From: SAR92 clade bacterium H231
GTDB lineage: Bacteria > Pseudomonadota > Gammaproteobacteria > Pseudomonadales > Porticoccaceae
Reading direction: 5' to 3'
DNA: 64,000 bases
Assembly (NCBI GenBank): GCA_025153775.1
Contig: JAOALC010000001.1
Location: 682,001 to 746,000 of the forward strand
Below the pieces are notes generated by a model. That model was not told the DNA's origin. It ran no database searches and saw only the letters and a list, made by a program, of their open reading frames with translations. Of the stretch, positions 34,693 to 42,746 are shown piece after piece. Both the position numbers and the translations under genes were made by a program. Within the stretch, counting starts at the first letter, position 1; each line of letters opens with the position of its first letter.

Positions 34693-36696
34693 ATGATAAG
34701 TATCAATCCCAGTAAAGGCTCTATGGCTCCTGCACTAGCAGGCCTTTTTGCTATCTTTGCCTTAACCACTGGATGTGATCAACCAAAGAATTCTATAGTA
34801 ACTGACTCAGCTCATACCGGGGCTAGTGAATTCACCATTGCCAGCAATAAAACCTTCGCAGACAACCTGGATCTGGATAACCAGCAAGACTTTAAAGATG
34901 CCCGCCGTGGCATGATCGCCGAAGCGCCAAACACCGCGCTGATCAGCAAAAGTGGCGTTCAGGTATGGGATGCCGGCGCCTATGACTTTATACAGGGCGA
35001 GGCACCGGATACAGTGAATCCGAGCCTGTGGCGCCAGGCCAAGCTGAATAATATCCGCGGACTATTTAAAGTGGATGAAGGCATCTATCAGCTGCGGGGG
35101 TTTGATCTGGCCAATACTAGCCTGATCAAAGGTGACACAGGCTGGATTCTGGTAGACCCTCTGACCACCATGGAAACCACCGAAGCGGCCATGGCTTTTG
35201 CAGAGCAGCACCTGGGTGATATTAAACTGACCGGCGTTATTTTTACCCATAGTCATATCGACCATTTTGGTGGTGTGCTATCTCTGATTAACAGCCAGCA
35301 GGCGGCTGATAATAATGTGCCTATTATTGCGCCAGCTGGGTTTATGGAAGAGTCCACCAGCGAGAATATTATCGCTGGGCCGGCCATGACCAGGCGCGGT
35401 GTCTATATGTTTGGCAACAGCCTGCCTCGCTCTGCCGAAGGGCATGTGGATGCTGGGTTGGGTAAGCAGGTTATCTATGGCAGCACCTCGATTTTGCAGC
35501 CTACTCTGGTTATTGATCAGCCTGAAATGGCCCTGAGTATAGATGGTGTAGAGTTTGAGTTTTACAATATGCCCGGCTCGGAAGCGCCGGCGGAATTAAC
35601 CTTTTACCTGCCTGAGCACAGAGCTTTCTGCGGCGCCGAGGTGCTGTCCCATGTGATGCACAATGTGCTGACTCTGCGTGGAGCCAAGGTGCGGGATGCG
35701 CTGTTATGGAGTGATTATATTGGTCAGTCCATAGATCGACTGGACCAAGTAGAGGTGTTTTTTAATAGTCATCACTGGCCGACCTGGGGGCACGATCGAA
35801 TTATTACCCAGATGGAACAGCAGCAGGATATGTACAAGTTTACCCATGACCAGACAGTGCGACTGGCCAACCTGGGTTATACCCCCAGCGAGATAGCCGA
35901 GCGGCTGAAACTGCCGAAAAGTCTGGCGGGCAATTTTCATCTGCGGGGTTACTACGGCACCCTCAGTCACAACAGCAAGGCGGTTTATCAGCATTATTTT
36001 GGCTGGTATCAGGGCAATCCGGCACAGCTAAATCCGCTGCCCCCGGAGCAGTCTTCTGTGCGTTATGTGGAGTTTATGGGTGGCGCTGAGGCTATCCTGC
36101 ATAAAGCCTCTGAGTCTATGCAGCGGGGCGAATATCGCTGGGTGGCCGAAGTGCTCAATCACCTGGTATTTGCCCAGCCGGATAATGATGCCGCTCTACA
36201 GATGCTGGCCTATGCCTATCGACAGCTGGGCTATCAGGCCGAGTCTGGCCCCTGGCGGGATATCTATCTGTCTGGGGCGCTAGAGCTGCAGTCCGAGAGC
36301 CGAGAGCAGTTCTATGACCCCGGGCTAGCCAGGGCCTTTGTGCAGCAGGTGCCCCTTATGCAGTTTATGAAGGCCCTGTCGGTTCGGCTGGACGCCGAAA
36401 AAGCCGAGGCTGAGTTATTGGTGATCAATGTGCTATTTACCGATCAGCAGCAAAACTTTGTGCTGACTGTGCGCAACTCAGTGTTGCACTATCAGCAGCT
36501 GCCCGCAGCGAACAATGCCGATGCCAGCATTGCGCTGACTAAAAATCTATTTGTGGATTTGCTGTTGGGTCAGGTGGGTATACAGCAGTTGCTGACCACT
36601 GATGAGTTACAGGTTGATGGCAGCGTATTAAAACTATTGAAGTTCTTTTCGCTGCTGGGTGAGAGCAATGATAACTTTAATATAGTAACGCCCTAG
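34693..36696 (+). CDS. SdsA-type alkylsulfatase, metallo-beta-lactamase fold lipoprotein
   Basis: This 667-residue class III alkylsulfatase hydrolyses alkyl sulfate esters to alcohol and sulfate. The metal-binding motif is THSHIDHFGG (H186, H188, D190, H191). Further on are FYNMPGSEAPAEL and the FCGAEVLSHVMHN block, then a helical dimerisation region (WRDIYLSGALEL) and a C-terminal SCP2-like domain (after RLDAEKAE) that recruits hydrophobic chains. The N-terminus looks like a lipoprotein signal ending at LTTGC (about residue 28), unlike soluble secreted SdsA1. AAGAGAG precedes ATG. It stands alone but could feed long-chain alcohols into the surrounding oxidation genes. Confidence 0.9.
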   Translation: MISINPSKGSMAPALAGLFAIFALTTGCDQPKNSIVTDSAHTGASEFTIASNKTFADNLDLDNQQDFKDARRGMIAEAPNTALISKSGVQVWDAGAYDFIQGEAPDTVNPSLWRQAKLNNIRGLFKVDEGIYQLRGFDLANTSLIKGDTGWILVDPLTTMETTEAAMAFAEQHLGDIKLTGVIFTHSHIDHFGGVLSLINSQQAADNNVPIIAPAGFMEESTSENIIAGPAMTRRGVYMFGNSLPRSAEGHVDAGLGKQVIYGSTSILQPTLVIDQPEMALSIDGVEFEFYNMPGSEAPAELTFYLPEHRAFCGAEVLSHVMHNVLTLRGAKVRDALLWSDYIGQSIDRLDQVEVFFNSHHWPTWGHDRIITQMEQQQDMYKFTHDQTVRLANLGYTPSEIAERLKLPKSLAGNFHLRGYYGTLSHNSKAVYQHYFGWYQGNPAQLNPLPPEQSSVRYVEFMGGAEAILHKASESMQRGEYRWVAEVLNHLVFAQPDNDAALQMLAYAYRQLGYQAESGPWRDIYLSGALELQSESREQFYDPGLARAFVQQVPLMQFMKALSVRLDAEKAEAELLVINVLFTDQQQNFVLTVRNSVLHYQQLPAANNADASIALTKNLFVDLLLGQVGIQQLLTTDELQVDGSVLKLLKFFSLLGESNDNFNIVTP

Positions 36697-36799
36697 TAAA
36701 GCCACAGGCGGGAGAGCAGGCTATAGGAATTGCTAGCCTTGAATAGCGCCCTCTAGATAGGGGCATAATTGACATTACACCTATAAAAAGAGCATAAGT

Positions 36800-37714
36800 T
36801 TGAGCGAGAAAAATCCTATTTTTGGTGATCGGGAAACCAAATTCCTGCACTCCAACGGTCTTAAAATGGCCTATGAAGACTTTGGTCAGCCCGGCGATCC
36901 GGCGATCTTGCTGGTAGCTGGGCTCTATAATCAGCTGGTTAGATGGCCGGTGGAATTTTGTCAGATGTTGGCGGACAGTGGGTTTTATGTGATCCGCTTT
37001 GATAATCGCGACATTGGCCTCACCGACAAGATGGATGGCATCAGTGCGCCCGGGCTGTTGCGCCTGTTTCTTAAATCCTATTTGGGTATTCCTGTATCTG
37101 CGCCCTACAGCTTAAATGATATGGCGGCCGATACAGTGGGTGTGTTGGATGCCTTGAATATAGCTCAGGCGCATATTGTGGGTATGTCTATGGGCGGTAT
37201 GATCAGCCAGCTGGTGACTGGGCTGTATCCAGATAGAATTCTTTCACTGACCTCGATTATGTCTACCAGTGGTGAGCGGGGGAAGGGGGTTCCCTCGTTA
37301 AAAGTATCGGCGGAAATGATTAAGCCAGTAACCCCAGAGCGCAGTGCGCTGGATAATGCGGTGGATATATGGCAGACAATTGGCAGTCCTGGCTATCCTA
37401 TGTCCGACGATCAGGTGCGTAGCCTTGTAGTGGCCGAGCATAAGCGCTCCAGTAATCCGGCCGGTTATATGCGCCAGATTGCTGCTATTCGTACTGCACC
37501 GGGGCGCAGAGCACTGCTGCAAACAATTAAGGTGCCTGTGCTGGTGATTCATGGCATGCAGGATGTGTTGGTGCCAGTTAATGGCGGTGAGGATACAGCC
37601 AGGCACATTGCCCATGCCGAACTGGAATTATTTGATGGTATGGGCCATACATTGCCACAAAAACTGCTGCCGGAATTTGTGCGCCTTATACTGGCCAATG
37701 CAGCAAAGGCCTAA
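36800..37714 (+). CDS. Alpha/beta hydrolase
   Basis: This 304-residue alpha/beta-hydrolase-fold enzyme of the lipase/esterase or haloperoxidase-like group has nucleophile Ser130 in GMSMGGMIS, an acid Asp in HGMQDVLVPV, and a catalytic His in DGMGHTLP. Translation appears to start at TTG 36800 (SEKNPIFGD), with AAGAG about 9 nt upstream; no better ATG precedes the conserved region. It lies 103 bp after the alkylsulfatase and converges with a thiolase gene. The substrate is not readable. Confidence 0.85.
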   Translation: MSEKNPIFGDRETKFLHSNGLKMAYEDFGQPGDPAILLVAGLYNQLVRWPVEFCQMLADSGFYVIRFDNRDIGLTDKMDGISAPGLLRLFLKSYLGIPVSAPYSLNDMAADTVGVLDALNIAQAHIVGMSMGGMISQLVTGLYPDRILSLTSIMSTSGERGKGVPSLKVSAEMIKPVTPERSALDNAVDIWQTIGSPGYPMSDDQVRSLVVAEHKRSSNPAGYMRQIAAIRTAPGRRALLQTIKVPVLVIHGMQDVLVPVNGGEDTARHIAHAELELFDGMGHTLPQKLLPEFVRLILANAAKA

Positions 37715-37759
37715 ATATCTTGGCCGCCGGCAGTCATTTGACAATTACCGACAGCCATT

Positions 37760-37798
37760 AAAAAAGGGGCCCTACTTTTACCAACGTAAGACCCCTTT
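37760..37798 (-). terminator. Intrinsic terminator for the minus-strand thiolase gene
   Basis: On the minus strand AAAGGGG pairs with CCCCTTT around an imperfect inner stem (TAC/GTA), followed by TTTTTT (bases 37765 down to 37760). It lies 30 nt past the thiolase stop. It may also help end the convergent alpha/beta hydrolase transcript. Confidence 0.72.
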
Positions 37799-37827
37799 GG
37801 GGGAGAAAACCGGGCCTGCTCTGCGGT

Positions 37828-39108
37828 TTATCTTTCGATAATGGCTGTTACACCCTGACCGCCAGCAGCACATATAGAGATAAGACCCCGGCCACTCCCT
37901 TTTTGTTCCAATAATTTTGCCAATGTTGCAATTATTCTTGGCCCTGTGGCTGCGAACGGATGACCTGTGGCAACGCTGGAGCCATTGACGTTGAGTTTTG
38001 TGCGGTCAATGCTGCCCAGCGGCCCATCCAGCCCCAGCTTGTCGACGCAGAAATTTTTGTCTTCCCAGGCTTTCATGGTGCACAGAGCCTGAGCAGCAAA
38101 AGCCTCGTGAATCTCATAAAAATCAAAATCCTGCAATGTTAAGCCGGCGCGCGCCAACATTCTTGGCACCGCGTAGGCCGGGGCCATTAGCAGGCCCTCA
38201 CTCTGTTCACCCTGGCTGTAAAAATCTACGGCAGCCACTTCACTGTGGGCGAGATAGGCCATAACGGGCAGGTTGCGTTCATGGGCCCACTGTTCGCTGG
38301 CCAGCAGTACAGTGGCAGCGCCGTCGGTCAATGTGGTGGAGTTGGCTGCAGTTAAGGTGCCATTTTCGCGATCATAGGCGGGCTTTAATGTCGCCAGTTT
38401 TTCCAGTGGTGTATTGCGCATAATGCCGTCGCGCTCGACGCCATTAAAGGCACAGATCAGATCATCAAAGAAACCCTGCTCATAGGCGGCAATTAAATTT
38501 TGGTGGCTGTGATAGGTCAGCTGATCCTGTTCCTCACGGCTAATACCCCATTCTTTGACCATCAGTTCGCAGTGCTGACCCATGGATAGCCCGGTGCGGG
38601 GCTCGGCATTAGCTGGGAGAGAGGGGGCCATAAAGCTGGGGCGAATGCTGGCCAGTGCCCTGAGCTTCTGGCCCAGCGTCTTGGCGCGGTTTAGGCTGAG
38701 TATCATCTGACGATATTTTTCATTGAGGGCAATAGGGGCGTCACTGGCGGTGTCTGTGCCCCCAGCAATACCAGAGTCGATTTGCCCCAGTGCTATTTTA
38801 TTGGCCACCAGTATGGCTGCCTCAAGCCCAGTGCCACAGGCCTGCTGTACATCATAGGCTGGGGTCTGGGGGGACAGTCCCGAGTCCAATGTGGCTTCAC
38901 GCGCCAGATTAAAATCTTTTGAATGCTTCATCACAGCGCCCGCCGCAACTTCCCCCAGGCGCTCACCCTCAAGATCAAAACGCTGCACCAGGCCCTGCAG
39001 GGCGGCGGTCAGCATCTGCATATTGCTGGCATGGCTGTAGGAGGTGTTGCTGCGTACAAAGGGAATTCGGTTGCCGCCGACAATGGCTACTTTGCGAATA
39101 TCACTCAT
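37828..39108 (-). CDS. Acetyl-CoA C-acyltransferase (FadI/FadA2-like thiolase)
   Basis: This 426-residue thiolase of the longer FadI type has nucleophile Cys91 in VQQACGTGLEA, His in NGSSVATGHPFAATG, and second Cys in ISICAAGGQG. It is divergent from a high-molecular-weight FabG gene, the arrangement seen for fadA2/fabG4 in mycobacteria. An inverted repeat lies in the shared upstream region. It is distinct from the 393-residue thiolase at 33237, so the window encodes two thiolases of different subfamilies. Confidence 0.92.
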   Translation of the reverse strand: MSDIRKVAIVGGNRIPFVRSNTSYSHASNMQMLTAALQGLVQRFDLEGERLGEVAAGAVMKHSKDFNLAREATLDSGLSPQTPAYDVQQACGTGLEAAILVANKIALGQIDSGIAGGTDTASDAPIALNEKYRQMILSLNRAKTLGQKLRALASIRPSFMAPSLPANAEPRTGLSMGQHCELMVKEWGISREEQDQLTYHSHQNLIAAYEQGFFDDLICAFNGVERDGIMRNTPLEKLATLKPAYDRENGTLTAANSTTLTDGAATVLLASEQWAHERNLPVMAYLAHSEVAAVDFYSQGEQSEGLLMAPAYAVPRMLARAGLTLQDFDFYEIHEAFAAQALCTMKAWEDKNFCVDKLGLDGPLGSIDRTKLNVNGSSVATGHPFAATGPRIIATLAKLLEQKGSGRGLISICAAGGQGVTAIIER

Positions 39109-39170
39109 AATAGGGGTCTCGTCTAATGGTGGAATATTGCTCTAGGATAGGGGATTCGGCTCAGGAAGCC

Positions 39171-39200
39171 AATGACGGTAATTTCAGCGAAACTGTCATT
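39171..39200. promoter_or_regulatory. Candidate operator between divergent thiolase and HMwFabG genes
   Basis: Inverted repeat AATGACGGT-N12-ACTGTCATT has 8 of 9 arm positions complementary. It is placed 62 bp upstream of the thiolase start and 66 bp upstream of the FabG start, so one regulator could control both. No matching regulator gene is adjacent. Confidence 0.4.
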
Positions 39201-39266
39201 TAGGTCAATCCTATTTGCTAGCCTGGGGTTAGAATGCGCTGATTGTTGTTAACAGGGAAATATATA

Positions 39267-40604
39267 ATGTCTGATACCTATTTAGAACTTGCCAACTCAG
39301 CAGTGGGCAAAAAGCTTTTTGCGGCCATGGGACTACCTGAGCCTGTAGTACTGGATCGCGAGGATGCTGCGCAACCCCATGTGCTCAGTGGCGAGGTGCT
39401 GATTGGCAGTGCCGAGGGTTCCAGGTTTGCTGATCAGATTAAGCATTTTCTGCAGGCTGCGGAGGTGCAGGTTATCGACAGTGTCGGGGGCCAGAGGGGT
39501 CATCTGATCTTTGATGCCTCGGGTATTGCCAGCGCCGAGCAGAGTACTGAGCTGTATGAGTTTTTTCATCAAAATATAAAATTTCTCAAACCTTGTGGTC
39601 GGGTGATTGTGGTTGGCTTAAAAGCCTCAGCCACAGATACCATAGATCACGGCACTGTGCAGCGCGGTCTGCAGGGGTTTGTTAAGTCTCTGGCCAAGGA
39701 GATTGGTCGCAATGGCGCCACAGCCAATCTGTTGCTGGTGGAAAAAGGCGGTGAAGCCTCTATTGAGGCGCCGGTGCGGTTTATGCTCTCGGCGGGCTCC
39801 GCATTTATGAATGCTCAGCAGCTGACCGCTGCCAGCCCGGTAACCCCAGTTGAGGGAGACTGGCGACGGCCATTGATGGGCAAGATGCTGGTGGTCACTG
39901 GAGCTGCAAGAGGCATAGGGCTGGCGATCGCCGAAGTGTTGTCGCGGGATGGCGCCATAGTGATTGGTGTGGATATACCCCAGGCAGAGGAGGAGCTGAC
40001 CTCTAATATGCGCAGACTGGGGGGGCTTGCATTGGCTCTAGATATTACCAGCGATGGCGCCGAGACCCTGTTGCGAGATTTCTGCGCAGCTCAGACATCT
40101 TCGCTGCATGGCATTATTCACAATGCAGGTATTACCAGAGACAAGATGCTGTCGCGCATGAGCGAGCAGCAGTGGAATATGCTGATGCAGGTTAATCTGG
40201 GTAGTGTTCAGCGGATCAATGCCGCACTGCTGGAAACTGATCTGCTGGACAATGGCGGCAAAATAATTGGTGTTGCCTCTATCAGTGGTATTGCCGGCAA
40301 TCGGGGTCAAACCAACTATGGGTTTTCCAAGTCAGCCATTATTGGCATGGTGGAGACTCTGGCCGAGCCCTGCGCTGCCAGAGGCATTACGGTCAATGGG
40401 GTAGCGCCCGGTTTTATTGAGACTCAGATGACCGCGGCGATTCCCTTCGTCACCAGACAGATGGGGCGCAGGCTCTCTTCGCTGGGACAGGGTGGTCTGC
40501 CCATTGATGTGGCTGAGGTGATTGGCTTTTTTGTGAGTCCACAGGCTGCGGGAATCAATGGCAATCTGGTGAGAGTTTGCGGGCAGAGTCTACTGGGCGC
40601 ATAG
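39267..40604 (+). CDS. High-molecular-weight FabG-type 3-ketoacyl reductase (FabG4-like SDR)
   Basis: This ~445-residue protein is nearly twice the length of ordinary FabG. The C-terminal half is a canonical SDR: VTGAARGIGLAIAEV, HNAGITRDKMLSRM, and catalytic Ser-Tyr-Lys with Y351 and K355 in TNYGFSK. The N-terminal ~200 residues form a degenerate Rossmann/flavodoxin-like domain, as in Mycobacterium FabG4. Such enzymes interconvert 3-oxoacyl and 3-hydroxyacyl thioesters, often NADH-linked. ATG 39267 (MSDTYLE) is preferred, with CAGGGAAA upstream; an in-frame TTG at 39243 is unlikely. It is divergent from the FadI-like thiolase. Confidence 0.88.
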   Translation: MSDTYLELANSAVGKKLFAAMGLPEPVVLDREDAAQPHVLSGEVLIGSAEGSRFADQIKHFLQAAEVQVIDSVGGQRGHLIFDASGIASAEQSTELYEFFHQNIKFLKPCGRVIVVGLKASATDTIDHGTVQRGLQGFVKSLAKEIGRNGATANLLLVEKGGEASIEAPVRFMLSAGSAFMNAQQLTAASPVTPVEGDWRRPLMGKMLVVTGAARGIGLAIAEVLSRDGAIVIGVDIPQAEEELTSNMRRLGGLALALDITSDGAETLLRDFCAAQTSSLHGIIHNAGITRDKMLSRMSEQQWNMLMQVNLGSVQRINAALLETDLLDNGGKIIGVASISGIAGNRGQTNYGFSKSAIIGMVETLAEPCAARGITVNGVAPGFIETQMTAAIPFVTRQMGRRLSSLGQGGLPIDVAEVIGFFVSPQAAGINGNLVRVCGQSLLGA

Positions 40605-40614
40605 GCGCAGGTTG

Positions 40615-40637
40615 ATGGGGGAGGTAGTCTCCCCCAT
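40615..40637 (+). terminator. Hairpin between convergent HMwFabG and dapD genes
   Basis: A perfect 9-bp stem ATGGGGGAG / CTCCCCCAT with loop GTAGT is followed by the weak T-tract TGCCTTTGG on the plus strand. It probably ends the FabG transcript. Confidence 0.68.
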
Positions 40638-40647
40638 TGCCTTTGGT

Positions 40648-41676
40648 TTAGTTGGCCGAGTGCAGAGCCTCATTCAGCTCAACAGCACTTTTATTGGTTA
40701 GGCACTCCACTGTGCCGCTGACCGAGTTGCGCCTAAATAGCAGATCGCTTTTGCCAGATAGGTCCCTGGCTTTTACCTTGGCTGTGACCTGCTTCTTATC
40801 GTCGAGCATGGTCACCACTGTGCCGGCAGTGATATACAGGCCAGCCTCCACTGTGCAGCGATCTCCCAGAGAGATACCCAGCCCGGCATTGGCGCCCAAC
40901 AGGCACTTCTCGCCCATGGATATCACCATGCTACCGCCACCGGAGAGGGTGCCCATAATGGACGCGCCGCCGCCAATATCCGAGCCGGCACCACAGAATA
41001 CCCCGGCTGAAACTCGGCCCTCGATCATATTGGGTCCCTGAGCACCAGCATTAAAATTGATAAAGCCCTCGTGCATTACTGTGGTACCTTCACCCACATA
41101 GGCGCCCAGTCGAACCCTTGAGGTATCTGCAATGCGAATGCCGGAGGGCACCACATAGTCGACCATTTTGGGAAACTTATCGACACAGTCGACTGACAAT
41201 GGCTGTCCGACCATGCGGGCGGCAAGCTGACGCTCGGGAAGCTCTTCAATATCTATGGCGCCGGCGCTGGTCCAGGCAATATTTTTTAATACCCCAAAGA
41301 TGCCACTCAGATCTGTGCCATGGGGCTTCACCAGTCGGTGGCTGAGCAGATGTAATTTTAAATAGCCCTCTGGCACTGTGGCCGGAGCACTGTCCTCGGC
41401 CAGCATAACCGCCACTACAGGGCGATTTGATGCGGCCAGCGCAACCATAGCTTCGGCTAACTCGGAGTGGCCATTGTGGCGCAGGGCCGATTCCAGGGCC
41501 GCCAGTTGCTCAGTGCTGGGTTCAATTTCGCCACTGTCTTGGCCCAGACTAACGCGAAAAATATCGACTACAGCCTCATCCGGGTGGAGCAGTGGGCCCG
41601 GATAGAAAACTTCCAGCCATTCATTGCGACTATTTTTGGTGCCAACACCAACGGCTAAGCTGTACAGACTACTCAT
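40648..41676 (-). CDS. dapD: 2,3,4,5-tetrahydropyridine-2,6-dicarboxylate N-succinyltransferase
   Basis: This 342-residue DapD is of the long form found in Pseudomonas and actinobacteria. It succinylates tetrahydrodipicolinate in lysine/meso-DAP synthesis. The left-handed parallel beta-helix is visible as hexapeptide repeats around RIADTSRVRLGAYVGEG, MHEGFINFNAGAQGP, SDIGGGASIMGTLSGGG and LGANAGLGISLGD. It is the last gene of a minus-strand group with yffB-like, nth, dapC and glnD, a typical pseudomonad arrangement apart from nth. Confidence 0.95.
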   Translation of the reverse strand: MSSLYSLAVGVGTKNSRNEWLEVFYPGPLLHPDEAVVDIFRVSLGQDSGEIEPSTEQLAALESALRHNGHSELAEAMVALAASNRPVVAVMLAEDSAPATVPEGYLKLHLLSHRLVKPHGTDLSGIFGVLKNIAWTSAGAIDIEELPERQLAARMVGQPLSVDCVDKFPKMVDYVVPSGIRIADTSRVRLGAYVGEGTTVMHEGFINFNAGAQGPNMIEGRVSAGVFCGAGSDIGGGASIMGTLSGGGSMVISMGEKCLLGANAGLGISLGDRCTVEAGLYITAGTVVTMLDDKKQVTAKVKARDLSGKSDLLFRRNSVSGTVECLTNKSAVELNEALHSAN

Positions 41677-41690
41677 GTTATTACTCTTAT

Positions 41691-42038
41691 TTAAAGGTTA
41701 AAAATGCTTTGGTATAAATCGGGCTTAAAACCTATGCTGATATCGCCATCTATATCCAGCACCGGGCGCTTGATCATTGCCGGGTGCTCGGCGAGCAGGG
41801 CCGCGACATTATCTCTGTTAACAGTATCTTGAATAGCAGCATCTAACTTGCGCCAGGTGGTGCCGCGGCGGTTCAGTACTGTCTCCCAGCCCGCCTGCTG
41901 GATCCAGGTTTCAATTCTGTCCCGGTCTATACCGTTTGCGCGAAAGTCGTGAAATTGATACTCAATGCCCTGGTCTGTTAGCCAGTTGCGTGCCTTCTTA
42001 ATGGTATCGCAGTTCTTAATGCCAAATACTGTAATCAC
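41691..42038 (-). CDS. ArsC/Spx-family protein (YffB-like)
   Basis: This 115-residue thioredoxin-fold protein of the ArsC family has N-terminal FGIKNCDTIKKA with a single Cys and the conserved KRPVLDIDG near the end, as in YffB. The reductase role of the family is not well defined. The gene starts with GTG at 42038, preceded by AAGGAAG with 8-nt spacing, and lies 14 bp before dapD. Association with dapD/dapC is widely conserved, but a functional link to lysine synthesis is not established. Confidence 0.9.
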   Translation of the reverse strand: MITVFGIKNCDTIKKARNWLTDQGIEYQFHDFRANGIDRDRIETWIQQAGWETVLNRRGTTWRKLDAAIQDTVNRDNVAALLAEHPAMIKRPVLDIDGDISIGFKPDLYQSIFNL

Positions 42039-42083
42039 TGATTGTCTTCCTTGTTATCTGGGTGGTTAAGCATAGCAAAACTG

Positions 42084-42737
42084 CTAGGGCTTGTGAGCCA
42101 CAAAGGGTTTTTTGCGGTTGGGATAACAGCTGGTGCATATGTCACAGACGCGACCGTCGCAGCCATGGGCTGAGCAGAACTCACGGCCATAAAAAATAAT
42201 TTGCAGATGCAGGGCATTCCAGGCTTCCCGGGGGAAGAGTTTTTTTAAATCTCGCTCTGTCTGGGTGACGCTCTTGCCTTTGGTCAGCCCCCAGCGCTGG
42301 GCCAGGCGATGAATATGAGTGTCTACAGGAAAGGCGGGATGGCCAAAGCCCTGGGACATCACCACCCCAGCGGTTTTATGGCCCACACCAGGAAGTGATT
42401 CTAATGCTTTCCAGTCATCCGGGACTTCACCTGCATACTGCTCGACCAGAATCTTTGATAGCTTGGAGATGGCGCTGGATTTCTGTGGTGCCAGACCACA
42501 GGGACGAACAATCTTATAGATACTGTCTACAGGCACATGCTGCATATCGAAGGGATTATCTGCCAGGGCGAAAAGGGCTGGTGTTACCTGATTGACTCGG
42601 ATATCTGTGCACTGGGCGCTGAGTAAAACAGCCACCAGAAGTTCAAAGTTATTCCTGTGGTCGAGAGGCACAGGAGTCTCTGGGTACAGCTGGTTGAGCC
42701 GTTGCAGGATAAATTCAGCGCGTTGTTTTTTTAACAT
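42084..42737 (-). CDS. nth: Endonuclease III
   Basis: This 217-residue bifunctional DNA glycosylase/AP lyase removes oxidised pyrimidines. The helix-hairpin-helix LPGVGHKTAG contains the catalytic Lys, and the Asp is in FPVDTHIHRLA. The C-terminal iron-sulfur region is atypical: cysteines occur as C-X4-C-X4-C-X2-C-X2-C (FCSAHGC to SCYP) rather than C-X6-C-X2-C-X5-C of E. coli Nth, so the cluster ligands are uncertain. It sits between the yffB-like gene and dapC, where nth is not usually found. Confidence 0.94.
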   Translation of the reverse strand: MLKKQRAEFILQRLNQLYPETPVPLDHRNNFELLVAVLLSAQCTDIRVNQVTPALFALADNPFDMQHVPVDSIYKIVRPCGLAPQKSSAISKLSKILVEQYAGEVPDDWKALESLPGVGHKTAGVVMSQGFGHPAFPVDTHIHRLAQRWGLTKGKSVTQTERDLKKLFPREAWNALHLQIIFYGREFCSAHGCDGRVCDICTSCYPNRKKPFVAHKP

Positions 42738-42746
42738 AGTCCAGAG

